Source of the DNA: an uncultured Armatimonadota bacterium
Lineage (GTDB): Bacteria > Armatimonadota > Fimbriimonadia > Fimbriimonadales > Fimbriimonadaceae
Assembly: GCA_903927345.1 (NCBI GenBank)
Contig: CAIYMO010000055.1
Location: forward strand, 62,001-126,000
Length of the DNA: 64,000 nucleotides
Reading direction: 5' to 3'
Below are positions 1-8,175 of this stretch, in pieces (positions within the stretch are counted from its first letter, which is position 1; each line of letters starts with the position of its first letter). The translations under genes and the position numbers were made by a program. Below the pieces are notes generated by a model. The model searched no databases and was not told where the DNA came from. It worked only from the letters and a program-made list of their open reading frames with translations.

Positions 1-351
1 ACCATCGTGTCCGACGAGCTTGATTCCGTTATCGGGGAATGGGTTGTGGCTGGCGGAGATGATCACTCCGAGTCCAAAATCACCGGTTCTTGCGATGAAG
101 CTGACAGCTGGGGTTGGGGCGACTCCGACAGCAACAACGTCCACTCCTGCAGCATTGAATCCTGCAGCGAGAGCCATTCCGAGCATCGGTCCAGACTTGC
201 GGGTGTCGCGACCAATGACGACTCGACGCGTGCCTCCGGTCTCGACGAGGTAGCGGCCAGCCGCCATCCCGAGATTCAGCGCCATTTCGGCGGTGAGCTT
301 CTGGTTTGCAACTCCGCGGATGCCGTCGGTGCCGAAGAATTTGCGGCTCAT
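1..351 (-). CDS. glmM: Phosphoglucosamine mutase, N-terminal part (cut by window edge)
   Basis: The enzyme converts glucosamine-6-phosphate to glucosamine-1-phosphate in the cytoplasm, on the way to UDP-GlcNAc for peptidoglycan. The first 117 codons are visible. They begin MSRKFFGTDGIRGVAN, the family's N-terminal signature, and include the GRDTR substrate loop and the phosphoserine loop SASHNP near residue 100. The 3' end lies outside the window. The ATG at 351 overlaps the grpE stop in an ATGA junction, so the two genes are very probably translationally coupled. That pairing is less usual than grpE with dnaK/dnaJ. The identity is secure; only the C-terminal domains cannot be checked. Confidence 0.93.
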   Translation of the reverse strand, partial: MSRKFFGTDGIRGVANQKLTAEMALNLGMAAGRYLVETGGTRRVVIGRDTRKSGPMLGMALAAGFNAAGVDVVAVGVAPTPAVSFIARTGDFGLGVIISASHNPFPDNGIKLVGHDG

Positions 352-881
352 GGCTTCACCGAGACGCGAACGGTGGCGGGGCGAACCACCTTTTCCCCCA
401 TTCGATAGCCGGCGGCAACTTCTTCGACCACAGTATCGGCTTCGTACTCGTCCGTTGCAATAGTGCCGATGGCTTCATGAATGTTTGCATCGAACGGTTG
501 ACCAACCGAGACGATTGGCTGGACGCCTTGCTGCTCAAGGATGAATCGCAACTGCTTGTCGATTGCCTTGACTCCGGTGAGGAGCGACTCCATCGACCCG
601 CCGTTCTCGGCGGCGCCCACGGCGCGAGAGAAGTTGTCGAGGGCAGGAAGCAAGGTCATCACCAGCGACTCGGTGGCGTATTGGCGCACCATGGCTTGCT
701 CGGCTTGTTGCCGCTTCTTGTAGTTTTGGAAGTCAGCCATCGTGCGAACCAGCTGATCTTGGATCTGGTCGCGCTCTTCGGTCAATTTGGCGATTGCTTC
801 AGAAATCGCATTAAGATCGCCTTCGACTTGCTGTGCTGACTGTTCTTCGGAAAGGGTCTCTTGAACCTGTGGCTCGTCCAT
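348..881 (-). CDS. grpE: GrpE, nucleotide exchange factor of DnaK
   Basis: GrpE is the cytoplasmic co-chaperone that releases ADP from DnaK. The N-terminal half is a long charged coiled coil containing MADFQNYKKR, the typical 'DxxNYxKR' segment. The C-terminal beta domain contains PFDANIHEAI and ends VVRPATVRVS, close to the family's 'LRPAxVxV' ending. I chose the ATG at 881 (177 aa). An in-frame TTG at 920 would add 13 residues (190 aa) with no better ribosome site. The stop overlaps the glmM start by 4 bases. No dnaK or dnaJ is present in the window, so the chaperone genes must lie elsewhere. Confidence 0.93.
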   Translation of the reverse strand: MDEPQVQETLSEEQSAQQVEGDLNAISEAIAKLTEERDQIQDQLVRTMADFQNYKKRQQAEQAMVRQYATESLVMTLLPALDNFSRAVGAAENGGSMESLLTGVKAIDKQLRFILEQQGVQPIVSVGQPFDANIHEAIGTIATDEYEADTVVEEVAAGYRMGEKVVRPATVRVSVKP

Positions 882-933
882 TTTGGGTTCAAGTTTACCT
901 TGCCCTCGTTGACTTTCCAAAGGCGGATAAGAG

Positions 934-974
934 AACCTTGTTCACCCCATATCAACTATGGGGTGAACAAGGTT
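934..974 (-). terminator. Strong hairpin terminator after the thioredoxin-like gene
   Basis: A perfect 17-bp inverted repeat (934-950 with 958-974) encloses a 7-base loop. It begins 17 bases past the stop of the secreted thioredoxin-like gene. On the minus strand the stem is followed by TCTCTTATCC, a modest U-rich tract. It separates that gene from grpE-glmM and may also block readthrough into them. Confidence 0.7.
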
Positions 975-990
975 GGGAGCGTTGGGTTGG

Positions 991-1500
991 TTAGAGCAGC
1001 TTCTTGACGGTTGCTTCGAAGTCGGCATCGGCGCCTGGGCCGTATCCGGTCTTTACTGCCGCAACCTTTCCGGTTTTGTCCACGAAGATGAACAGAGGAA
1101 TACCAGAGACTCCGATCTTGCCGGCGAGGCCATCGTTATCCTTGGTGAAGGTGTAGGTGTACTTGTGCTCCTTAGGGTAGCCAAGTGCTTGCTTTGCGGA
1201 AGCTGGGCTTTCTCCCATGTTGGCACCGATGACCTTAAGACCCTTCGGTCCGTAGGTCGTGTGGAGCTTTTGCATGAGTGGCGATGCGGCCTTGCATGGT
1301 CCGCACCAAGTTGCCCAGAAATCGAGAATGTAGGGTTTGCCTTTCAGCGATGCGTTGGTGATCTTTTGGCCACCGAAGGTGGTCATGGTAAACGCTGGCA
1401 TTGCTTTACCTTGAAGCGACTCTGGTCCGCCTTTAGCGAAAACCAGGGATGTGGCGACCAGCCCAGCGAGAACGAACCATCGAGAACTTTTCATCTTCAT
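991..1500 (-). CDS. Secreted TlpA/ResA-like thioredoxin-fold protein
   Basis: A 169-aa exported disulfide oxidoreductase-like protein. Residues 1-22 form a signal peptide (basic start, hydrophobic core, cleavage near VFAKG). The redoxin domain follows with FWATWCGPCK, placing the catalytic CxxC at C66 and C69. The cis-proline region GVSGIPLFIFVD is also present. Such proteins usually reduce apocytochromes or other periplasmic thiols, but no cytochrome maturation gene is adjacent, so the partner is unknown. Translation could start at the ATG at 1500 or the one at 1494. The gene diverges from the membrane protein at 1554 across 53 bases. Confidence 0.85.
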   Translation of the reverse strand: MKMKSSRWFVLAGLVATSLVFAKGGPESLQGKAMPAFTMTTFGGQKITNASLKGKPYILDFWATWCGPCKAASPLMQKLHTTYGPKGLKVIGANMGESPASAKQALGYPKEHKYTYTFTKDNDGLAGKIGVSGIPLFIFVDKTGKVAAVKTGYGPGADADFEATVKKLL

Positions 1501-1553
1501 AAGTCTATTCTTTAACGACGTCCAGAGTTCCCGATTGCTTCATAATCGGTGAG

Positions 1554-2918
1554 ATGAAAGGCACTCGGGTAGGCATTTTGGTAGCGCTGCTCCTCTGCGT
1601 GCCCATTTTGCTCCTCCGAGCGACATCGCCCGGTTTGTTGGAGGACTCCGATACAAGGTTCCTCTTGATGAGGCTCGGCGAGTACAACAATCCGTGGCGA
1701 TGGTTCACACACGATTGGCCGCTAGAGAACCACTTTTACCGTCCCATTTCGACCTTAATCTTCGAGTTGGATTGGCGCCTGCATCCGGGCGACGGTCGTG
1801 GCTTTGGGATGACCAATGCCATTCTCTGTTGTCTTAGTGCGCTCGGCGTCTTCTGGCTGGCGGCAGAGCTTACGCAATCACTATGGAAATCGCTTGTTGC
1901 CCAGGCGCTTTTCGTCAGCTGGACCCTAGGCGTTACATTGCCGTTTGTGGACTACGTCCCCTATGCCGTAGTCGCCCTCGTTGTCGTTCGGATCCTGATG
2001 CAGCGGTCACTGCGTCTCGACCAAGTGTTGGTGATGCTTGCCTCGGTCTACGTGTTCTCATTGCTGACTTCGCCCGACAGCAAGTTCTCCGGAGATACGC
2101 TGTACTGGATACCGGGGCGAACGGCGACGACGATGACGGTTTTGTGTCTGGTTTCTTTGGCGGCTTACGTCCGCTTTGAGCGCCTGGGTGCTCCCCGACG
2201 GGCAGAACCCGCGCCAAGTGCTACTGACGTCCCGGCGACCCGCTCGAGTGTCCAGCGCGGATTTGAGCCCAAAACGTCGATTGGTTGGTTCGTGACTTCG
2301 GTTGTTGCTGCAGCATTGGCGATGGGCTCGTACGAGCAGGGCGTCATGTTGCCGTTTGTTATGTTTGGAATTGGGATGCTCTTGCGAACTCAGGGGGTTC
2401 AGGCGCGGTTTTCGCTCCAGACAGCCTTTTGGGTTGTGCTGTTTGCTTACATCGTGATTCGACTGCAGTTTGTCCCGATCAAGCCAAGCGGATATCAGAC
2501 GCAGCAGTTCCGCGATGGCACAGGCGTTTACCTTTCGCTGGCAAACTACATTTTGCCGGGAGTTCTATCGTTCCGAAGCCTTCTTATCTCGCTTTCGAGT
2601 GGTTTGGTGATCTTGCTCACCGGTGGGGTCTGGGGTTCGTTGGTGACTGGGCTTTCGAATTTGGCCTTCTGGGGCGGTGCCCGAGCAGATTGGAAGCCTT
2701 CGGCGATTCTCGTGTTCTGCGCGGCGGTTGCCTATCTGCCGATGGGATTCCTTCACCAATTCGGGCACTATCACTTTTGGCCAGGAGCGTTTATGGCGAT
2801 CCTAGCCGTGACAGTGATGGAGCAGTTCTGGAAGGGGCTGGTTACCGCAGTGTCGCCCCAAGCTTTGCAAGCTCCGCAACGATCGAGTCGCGCACCTGGT
2901 TCGCTTCCTCATCTGTAA
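1554..2918 (+). CDS. Multi-pass membrane protein, GT-C-like (unknown function)
   Basis: A 454-aa integral membrane protein with roughly nine to eleven hydrophobic segments. The first is at residues 7-23. It is followed by an acidic loop (LLEDSDTRFLL) and the aromatic stretch NHFYRP. A charged first outer loop like this is seen in GT-C glycosyltransferases, which supports only a tentative link. A soluble low-complexity segment lies near residues 205-240. The last 77 bases overlap the 3' end of pheT on the other strand, so the tail after about residue 428 (VTAVSPQALQAPQRSSR...) is shaped by pheT coding. It may therefore be a recent extension. I do not recognise a specific family. Confidence 0.6.
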   Translation: MKGTRVGILVALLLCVPILLLRATSPGLLEDSDTRFLLMRLGEYNNPWRWFTHDWPLENHFYRPISTLIFELDWRLHPGDGRGFGMTNAILCCLSALGVFWLAAELTQSLWKSLVAQALFVSWTLGVTLPFVDYVPYAVVALVVVRILMQRSLRLDQVLVMLASVYVFSLLTSPDSKFSGDTLYWIPGRTATTMTVLCLVSLAAYVRFERLGAPRRAEPAPSATDVPATRSSVQRGFEPKTSIGWFVTSVVAAALAMGSYEQGVMLPFVMFGIGMLLRTQGVQARFSLQTAFWVVLFAYIVIRLQFVPIKPSGYQTQQFRDGTGVYLSLANYILPGVLSFRSLLISLSSGLVILLTGGVWGSLVTGLSNLAFWGGARADWKPSAILVFCAAVAYLPMGFLHQFGHYHFWPGAFMAILAVTVMEQFWKGLVTAVSPQALQAPQRSSRAPGSLPHL

Positions 2919-4896
2919 AGTTCTCGCCGTGCTTTCGGAATTGGAGTCCGATGCCGAGTGAGTGCTTGCCTGCGGGGATGCCTTGACCTTCGAAAACGTC
3001 GAAGAGCCAATGTCGCTCGAGTAGATCGCCGCCGCCCAATTTGATCGCCTTTTCGAGGTTATTGAACTCTTGGGACTTATCGATCAGGATCGCGATGTCG
3101 CGCCGAACCGCTGGGTTTCGGCTGATTGATTTGATATTCAGCTTTGGCGTTACGGCGTCCATGAGCTCGTCGAATGCGAGTTCGGCGAGGACGGTGGTGG
3201 GCTCGAGGCCCGTTTCTTGAGCGACGAGCGGATGAATCTGAGCGATCACCCCTACCTGGCGGCCGCCGACGTAAACACCAGAGACGCGGGTGGGATGGAA
3301 CCGTTTGTCATCGGCGGGATCGAACGCTTTGTACTCAGCTTGGTCCGAAATGCCCAAGTTCGTGAGGACATCTGCGATGATTGCTTTGAGGCTGAAGAAG
3401 TCTGCTTGTGGGACCTTGTCGCCTTGGCGCTGGGGTGGGAGTAAGTTGCCTTGGGAAAGGACGGCGGCGTAAAGCGTTTCGCCCAGAGTGCCTTCGTGGG
3501 TGTAGAAGACTTTGCCGATTTCGAAGAGGTGGAGGTCCTTGCCGCCGTTTCTCCTCGCCGCATCCGACAGGCTTGGCAGGAGTGAAGAGCGGAGCACGTT
3601 ATGATCCGGAGAGGCTGGTTGGCGAGGAGCAACGCGGTCGCATGGCTCGTCGAGAGGATGCTCCGAGCGCAAAGAGTGCGAGATGATCTGGGTTAAACCG
3701 CTACGGAGGAGAGATTCGCGGAAACGGTCCTTGAAAAGTTCTTTGCCGCGCGAACCACCGATTGGAGTGCTCCCGAACGGCAGAGCCTCGGGGATCCGAT
3801 CGTAGCCATGCACTCGGCCGAGTTCTTCAACCAAGTCTTCTTCGCGGATGATATCCGGTCGCCAGCTTGGTGGGGTTACGCTGAGTTCGTCGCCGTTGCG
3901 GCTGACACTCATTCCGAGTCGGGAGAGGTAGTTTTCCGCTTGATCGGGAGAGACTTCCATTCCTAGGAGCATGGAGGCACGAGGAACTCGCAGGGTCACA
4001 GGCGCGGGATTGGCAGGTTCGGGATACAGGTCGAGGATGTCGCTGATCTGAATTTCCGGTTGGACAGTTAGAAGGAGTTGCGTGAATCGTCTTGTTGCGG
4101 CGGTTACGCCTTCGGGATCAACCGAGCGCTCGAAGCGGTAAGACGCTTCGGTGTTGAGTCCTAGCTGCTTTCGAGTTTTGCGGACGACTTTGTTGACGAA
4201 GTTTGCGCTTTCGAGCAGAAGGGAAGTTGTGTCATTGGTGACTTCGGTTTCAAGTCCCCCCATGACACCGGGGACGCCGACTGGCTTGGCGGCATCGCAG
4301 ATCATCATCTGGCCGCTGAGTTCGTGCTCGTCTCCGTTGAGGGTGGTCAGCTTCTCGCCGGGCTGAGCATGTCGAACAACGAGCCGACCCTCGGTGAGCT
4401 TTGCACGGTCGAAGGCGTGGAGCGGCTGCCCAAGTTCCAGCATGACGTAGTTGGTCAGGTCAACGAGAAGGGAAATCGGTCGCATTCCGCAGGCGTCCAG
4501 ACGCTTTTGCATCCAAGAGGGGCTCTCGGCTTTTGCATTGACTCCCTCAAAGCATCGGACAGCGAAGCGGCGGCAGTCGGAAGACTCGATGGTGGCGGCA
4601 TTTGCCTGAAGCGCAACGCTGGAGGTTGGAGACACATCCGTAAAGCGGTCTGCGGCGGCGCGGTAGAGGTCCGTTGCTTTGGACTCCAGATCCTTTGCCA
4701 GAACTTCTCGGCTGAGTCCGAAGACGGAGAGGCCATCGCCACGATTCGACATCACCTTGATATCGAGGACAAATTCGTCACCGACTTCTTCGATTCCCTC
4801 GAGCTCAAATCCCGCCATCGTCAGCAAATCGCCGATTTGATGTGCGTCGAGATTGGTCTCGACGAAGTCGCGGAGCATAGAATAAGGGAACTTCAT
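2842..4896 (-). CDS. pheT: Phenylalanine-tRNA ligase beta subunit lacking the B2 domain
   Basis: Beta subunit of the heterotetrameric PheRS, carrying the editing and tRNA-binding modules. It starts MKFPYSMLRDFVE. From about residue 30 it runs GFELEGIEEVGDEFVLDIKV, joining B1 straight to the segment that in E. coli PheT follows the EMAP/OB-fold B2 domain. About 110 residues are thus missing, and the protein is 684 aa rather than about 790. The B3/B4 editing region, the B5 repeat (SVTPPSWRPDI), the pseudo-catalytic core and the C-terminal ferredoxin-like anticodon-binding domain (ISRNPAVRRDIAIL, to the end) are all present. pheS is not adjacent. Confidence 0.93.
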   Translation of the reverse strand: MKFPYSMLRDFVETNLDAHQIGDLLTMAGFELEGIEEVGDEFVLDIKVMSNRGDGLSVFGLSREVLAKDLESKATDLYRAAADRFTDVSPTSSVALQANAATIESSDCRRFAVRCFEGVNAKAESPSWMQKRLDACGMRPISLLVDLTNYVMLELGQPLHAFDRAKLTEGRLVVRHAQPGEKLTTLNGDEHELSGQMMICDAAKPVGVPGVMGGLETEVTNDTTSLLLESANFVNKVVRKTRKQLGLNTEASYRFERSVDPEGVTAATRRFTQLLLTVQPEIQISDILDLYPEPANPAPVTLRVPRASMLLGMEVSPDQAENYLSRLGMSVSRNGDELSVTPPSWRPDIIREEDLVEELGRVHGYDRIPEALPFGSTPIGGSRGKELFKDRFRESLLRSGLTQIISHSLRSEHPLDEPCDRVAPRQPASPDHNVLRSSLLPSLSDAARRNGGKDLHLFEIGKVFYTHEGTLGETLYAAVLSQGNLLPPQRQGDKVPQADFFSLKAIIADVLTNLGISDQAEYKAFDPADDKRFHPTRVSGVYVGGRQVGVIAQIHPLVAQETGLEPTTVLAELAFDELMDAVTPKLNIKSISRNPAVRRDIAILIDKSQEFNNLEKAIKLGGGDLLERHWLFDVFEGQGIPAGKHSLGIGLQFRKHGENFTDEEANQVRDSIVAELAKLGATLR

Positions 4897-4966
4897 CCGA
4901 AGGCGGGAGTTTACCGTTTAAGATTTCTTGACGCGGTGATCGTTCTCAGTCCGGTTCACTCATAAT

Positions 4967-4993
4967 GTCAGTGATATATCAGTCAGTGACTGA
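4967..4993. promoter_or_regulatory. Palindromic operator candidate between pheT and the DinB-like gene
   Basis: Nested symmetry is visible. TCAGTCA-G-TGACTGA occupies 4979-4993, TGATATATCA occupies 4972-4981, and the octamer GTCAGTGA occurs twice, at 4967 and 4982, 15 bases apart. The site ends 15 bases before the DinB-like start and lies about 70 bases upstream of pheT, which is divergent. A related inverted repeat with the same octamer lies at 24695. A dimeric repressor site is the natural reading, but no regulator gene is adjacent. Confidence 0.4.
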
Positions 4994-5008
4994 TCTCACG
5001 AAGAATCC

Positions 5009-5470
5009 ATGAGTAACAACGTTGCTACCATCCTCACCACCGCAGTTCAAGAGTCGGCTTACCTGTTGAACAAGGATCTTGACGCAAGTTCGGAAGAGCT
5101 GTGCGCTCAAAGCCTGAACGACAAGTGCCGCTCCATCCTTTCGATGGTGATTGAGCTGACCGGATTTAACCTTGCGGTCTCTAAACTGCTCAAGGGCGAA
5201 TCGGTTTCCTATGCCGACATGAAGGCTCCAAACGCAGAAGCTGGACTGACCGAAGCACGAGCCAACTTGGCCGCCAGCGTTGCCACGGTTTGTGAAACGA
5301 TCGCTACGATCAGCGAGGATGACTGGATGACTCAGGTGACGGCACCTTGGGGAGCACAGATCACCAAAGCGCACGCGGCTCTCTGGGTTTCGATCCACGC
5401 TATGTACCACGACGGTCAGATCAACCTGATTCAGGTTGCAAACGGCGACACCGACGTCCACTGGATGTAA
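5009..5470 (+). CDS. DinB-like four-helix protein
   Basis: A 153-aa protein of the DinB/DfsB metal-binding four-helix superfamily, which is unrelated to DNA polymerase IV. The C-terminal helix has HAMYHDGQINLIQ, matching the family's H-x3-H-x-GQ metal-ligand pattern. The N-terminal helix begins near residue 8. Members are often thiol-dependent transferases (bacillithiol or mycothiol type) or are uncharacterised, so the reaction here is unknown. A palindromic site lies directly upstream. The gene is monocistronic and converges on kbl across a 10-bp hairpin. Confidence 0.65.
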   Translation: MSNNVATILTTAVQESAYLLNKDLDASSEELCAQSLNDKCRSILSMVIELTGFNLAVSKLLKGESVSYADMKAPNAEAGLTEARANLAASVATVCETIATISEDDWMTQVTAPWGAQITKAHAALWVSIHAMYHDGQINLIQVANGDTDVHWM

Positions 5471-5481
5471 TTCGCCCTTGG

Positions 5482-5507
5482 CGGATAGGTCTTGATTGAC
5501 CTATCCG
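5482..5507. terminator. Hairpin between convergent DinB-like gene and kbl
   Basis: A perfect 10-bp stem (5482-5491 with 5498-5507) with a 6-base loop lies in the 39-base gap between two converging stops. Neither side has a clear U-tract, so its efficiency as an intrinsic terminator is uncertain. The position suits a bidirectional stop. Confidence 0.5.
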
Positions 5508-5509
5508 TC

Positions 5510-6703
5510 TCAGAGCTTTGCTCGAACTCTCTTGAATGCTTCGAGAGCTTCTTCAAGGTCCGCTTGGCTGTGAGCAGCGGATGGCATGGTGCGGATGCGA
5601 GCCTTGCCTCGGGCGACGGTTGGGTAGAGAATTGAGAGGGCGTAGACGCCTTCGTCCCAAAGCATTCGTTCCATTCGCTGAGCGTCCCCTTCGTCCCCGA
5701 CATAGACGGGAGTGATTGGGGTTTCGCTGCCCATCGTGTCGAAGCCTTCGGCGGCGAGGGCATCCTTCCACCACTTGGTGTTAGCCCAAAGCCGTTGCAT
5801 TGGCTCGGGATCGTTCTCCATGATGTCCAGCGCGGCGATGAGCGCGGCGGCGACCATTGGTGGGTGCCCGGTGCTGAAGAGGTATGGTCGGCCACGGTTG
5901 ACCAGCCAGTCTTTGAGGTTTGCTGAACCTGCGATGTAGCCGCCCATAACGCCGAGAGCTTTGCTCAGGGTTCCGAGTTGGATGTCTACTCGACCGTAGA
6001 GGTCGAAGTGCGAGGTCGAGCCTGCGCCATTCTTACCGAGGACTCCGCTGGCGTGGGCGTCGTCGACCATCACGATTGCATCGTATTGTTCGGCAAGTTG
6101 GACAATGTCGGGAAGGGGGGCGATGTCGCCGTCCATCGAGAAGACACCGTCGGTGATGATGAGCTTCTTAGCGAATCCTTTTTCGTTCGCTTTCTTGAGG
6201 CACTCCTCAAGCTGGTTCATGTCTTTGTGCGCGTAAACCCAGCCTTCAGATTTCTTGTATGCCGCAGGCGACAAGCGGACGCCGTCGATGATTGAGGCGT
6301 GGTTGAGTTCGTCGCTGATGACAACGTCTTGGTTGGTGAGGACTGCAGGGATACAACCGCTGTTGGCGGTGAAGCCTCCGGTGAAGACGAGGACTGCTTC
6401 GGTGTGCTTGAAGGCGGCGAGTCGCTCTTCGAGTTCTTGGTGAACCGACATGGTTCCGCCGATCCAGCGGACTGCACCGGCACCGACGCCCCATTTTTCG
6501 ATGGCATCAAGAGCGGCTTGCTTCACTTTGGGGTGGTTCGCCAAGCCGAGATAGTTGTTGGAAGCGAGGTTGATGACCTCTTTTCCGTTCATCTTGACGC
6601 GACCACCCGCCGGGCTCTCCAGGATTTTAGGGATCTTGTAGAGGTTGTCGGTTTTGAGTTGGTCGAGCTGTTGGCCGAGCCACGACTGGAAGCCGGAGTT
6701 CAT
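5510..6703 (-). CDS. kbl: Glycine C-acetyltransferase (2-amino-3-ketobutyrate CoA ligase) family
   Basis: A PLP-dependent alpha-oxoamine synthase, 397 aa. It interconverts 2-amino-3-oxobutanoate plus CoA with glycine plus acetyl-CoA, the second step of threonine breakdown. Visible signatures are NLASNNYLGLANHP, the histidine of DELNHAS, the cofactor aspartate in DDAHASG (D214/D215) and the Schiff-base lysine K248 in GTLSKALG. BioF (8-amino-7-oxononanoate synthase) is the main alternative. The acetyltransferase call is preferred because the GGTMSVHQELE segment is Kbl-like, but it is not certain. No tdh or biotin gene is near. It is last in a minus-strand run after the glycosidase and lipoprotein genes. 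Confidence 0.82.
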   Translation of the reverse strand: MNSGFQSWLGQQLDQLKTDNLYKIPKILESPAGGRVKMNGKEVINLASNNYLGLANHPKVKQAALDAIEKWGVGAGAVRWIGGTMSVHQELEERLAAFKHTEAVLVFTGGFTANSGCIPAVLTNQDVVISDELNHASIIDGVRLSPAAYKKSEGWVYAHKDMNQLEECLKKANEKGFAKKLIITDGVFSMDGDIAPLPDIVQLAEQYDAIVMVDDAHASGVLGKNGAGSTSHFDLYGRVDIQLGTLSKALGVMGGYIAGSANLKDWLVNRGRPYLFSTGHPPMVAAALIAALDIMENDPEPMQRLWANTKWWKDALAAEGFDTMGSETPITPVYVGDEGDAQRMERMLWDEGVYALSILYPTVARGKARIRTMPSAAHSQADLEEALEAFKRVRAKL

Positions 6704-6726
6704 GCCCTAGAGGTTACCGTTTTCGG

Positions 6727-6912
6727 CTATTTGGATTCGGATTCGGCTAGGGTCTTTTCGCCAGCATTCACGTTTGCGGTTGCTTTTGCGGCGGCGTCTT
6801 TTGCTTTATCGACAGACCCTACGGTGGCTTGGGTTGCTTCGTTGGCAGCTTGGTCGTCGGCACCACAACCGAATGCAAGCAGGGCCAGAACAATTAGGAG
6901 TGAGTTCTTCAC
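6727..6912 (-). CDS. Small lipoprotein
   Basis: A 61-aa protein from the GTG at 6912 (VKNSLLIVLALLAFGC). This gives a 15-residue signal and a clean lipobox, LAFGC, with the lipidated Cys at residue 16. An in-frame TTG at 6933 would add seven residues. The mature part is rich in Ala, Lys and Glu (SVDKAKDAAAKATANV) and looks helical, with no recognisable domain. It lies between the glycosidase gene and kbl with short gaps, so it is probably cotranscribed. The function is unknown. Confidence 0.65.
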   Translation of the reverse strand: MKNSLLIVLALLAFGCGADDQAANEATQATVGSVDKAKDAAAKATANVNAGEKTLAESESK

Positions 6913-6941
6913 TCCTAGTTCATTCCATGTCAACGAGGCAT

Positions 6942-7964
6942 TTACTCAAGCTCGGTGAGCCAAGCGCTGAGGTTGGTTCGGAAGTTCTTGAGGGCTTTGC
7001 GTGGCTTGCCGTCGGCGGAACGCAGGCCGAGTGAGCTGAGGTATGCCCGGAATCGGTCGTCTTTGATCTTGTAGTAATACTCGAACACGTCCACCATTTG
7101 ATCGGAGAAGTCGGCTTGGAGGAAGTAGCTGGCAAGCTTGATGTTTGGGCGCTTTTTGATCTCTGCGAACGCGGCGTTGACGAATTCCGCTTGGATCGCT
7201 TCGCTGCTTTTGTTGACTTCGGAGGCAGGGCAGCCGAACTCAGTCATGTAGATCGGTCGATTGCCGGCGAGGTTGTCAATAGTTTTGAAGTGCGCAGGGA
7301 CTTCACTCATGGGGAGGACCGAGAAGGCTTGGTCCATCGGATAGTAGGTTGTCATGAACACTTCCCAAGGTTGTTGGAGTTGCTTGACGAGTTCAGGATG
7401 GCGCCTCGCTCCATCGTACGTGGTGATGACGCCGATGGGGGCGGTGAACCCGGCTCCTCGCAGGAGTGCGCGAGACGTTTTCATCATGTCGTTCCATGCC
7501 GGAAGTTCGTCTTTGTGCTCGTTAAAGTAGACGTCGACCTCATTACCAAGAGCGAGCGACTTGATGTTCTTTGGGAGAACTTGGGCGACCTTGAGAAGTG
7601 CTTCCTCCCAACGCTTTTGGATCTGGGGATTGCCCAGCGGAAGCGTTCCGAGGTCAGCGGGCATCGACTTTGTGCTCGTATTGATTCCAGTGAAGGTGAC
7701 GTGGATATCTGCGCCGATGAACTTTGCCAGCCCGAGTTGGTCTTGCACCATCTTCAGATTGAACGGTTCTTCATGCTCGAGATCTTGCCACTTGATGCTG
7801 ATATTGATCTGTGGAACACCGAGTTTGATTTGCTCGCGGACTGCTCCCAGGAATGCTTCTTCCCCAGCACCGTTTCCGACACCAAGAGCTAATCCGATCG
7901 GACACGTCTTGACGGGCTGTTGATTGAAAAGAATTGCGGCGGCGGCAAGAGCGGTGCTAAACAT
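6942..7964 (-). CDS. Secreted TIM-barrel glycoside hydrolase (clan GH-A type)
   Basis: A 340-aa exported protein with an N-terminal hydrophobic signal (MFSTALAAAAILF). It has the layout of a clan GH-A beta/alpha-barrel. The acid/base position is the NE of LALGNEVDVYF (E142) and the nucleophile is the E of YMTEFGCP (E242), each at the expected end of beta-4 and beta-7. The aromatic segment TTYYPMD near residue 206 fits the substrate cleft. The exact GH family and substrate cannot be fixed by eye. It is first in a likely operon with the lipoprotein and kbl genes, and has a TTGACA promoter candidate about 150 bases upstream. Confidence 0.72.
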   Translation of the reverse strand: MFSTALAAAAILFNQQPVKTCPIGLALGVGNGAGEEAFLGAVREQIKLGVPQINISIKWQDLEHEEPFNLKMVQDQLGLAKFIGADIHVTFTGINTSTKSMPADLGTLPLGNPQIQKRWEEALLKVAQVLPKNIKSLALGNEVDVYFNEHKDELPAWNDMMKTSRALLRGAGFTAPIGVITTYDGARRHPELVKQLQQPWEVFMTTYYPMDQAFSVLPMSEVPAHFKTIDNLAGNRPIYMTEFGCPASEVNKSSEAIQAEFVNAAFAEIKKRPNIKLASYFLQADFSDQMVDVFEYYYKIKDDRFRAYLSSLGLRSADGKPRKALKNFRTNLSAWLTELE

Positions 7965-8117
7965 GATGGTTGCTACTGAGTTTAGGACGTTCTCGTTGCG
8001 GGTTTGGGTCTAACGGTCCTCCAAACGTGTGGAGGGCAGAAGGGACAGGAGAGCGCAGTTCGAATGCTGACTTTGGGTTTGGGCTTGACGCAAATCTGAA
8101 TAACGTGAGCATCAATG

Positions 8118-8146
8118 ATTAGGCAAAATCGTGAGCCGTTTGTCAA
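8118..8146 (-). promoter_or_regulatory. Sigma-70-type promoter candidate for the glycosidase operon
   Basis: On the minus strand, TTGACA (8146-8141), a 17-base spacer and CCTAAT (8123-8118) form a reasonable housekeeping promoter. It would give a 5' leader of about 145 bases before the glycosidase start at 7964. It lies in the 211-base gap after the TPR-like gene. The call is by pattern only. Confidence 0.4.
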
Positions 8147-8175
8147 CCACCATTTAGCTAGCTACTCGGAAGACG

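Noticed and set aside
7098-7892. A 264-aa plus-strand frame opposite the glycosidase
   Set aside because: It lies wholly within a gene with catalytic motifs on the other strand and shows only biased composition.
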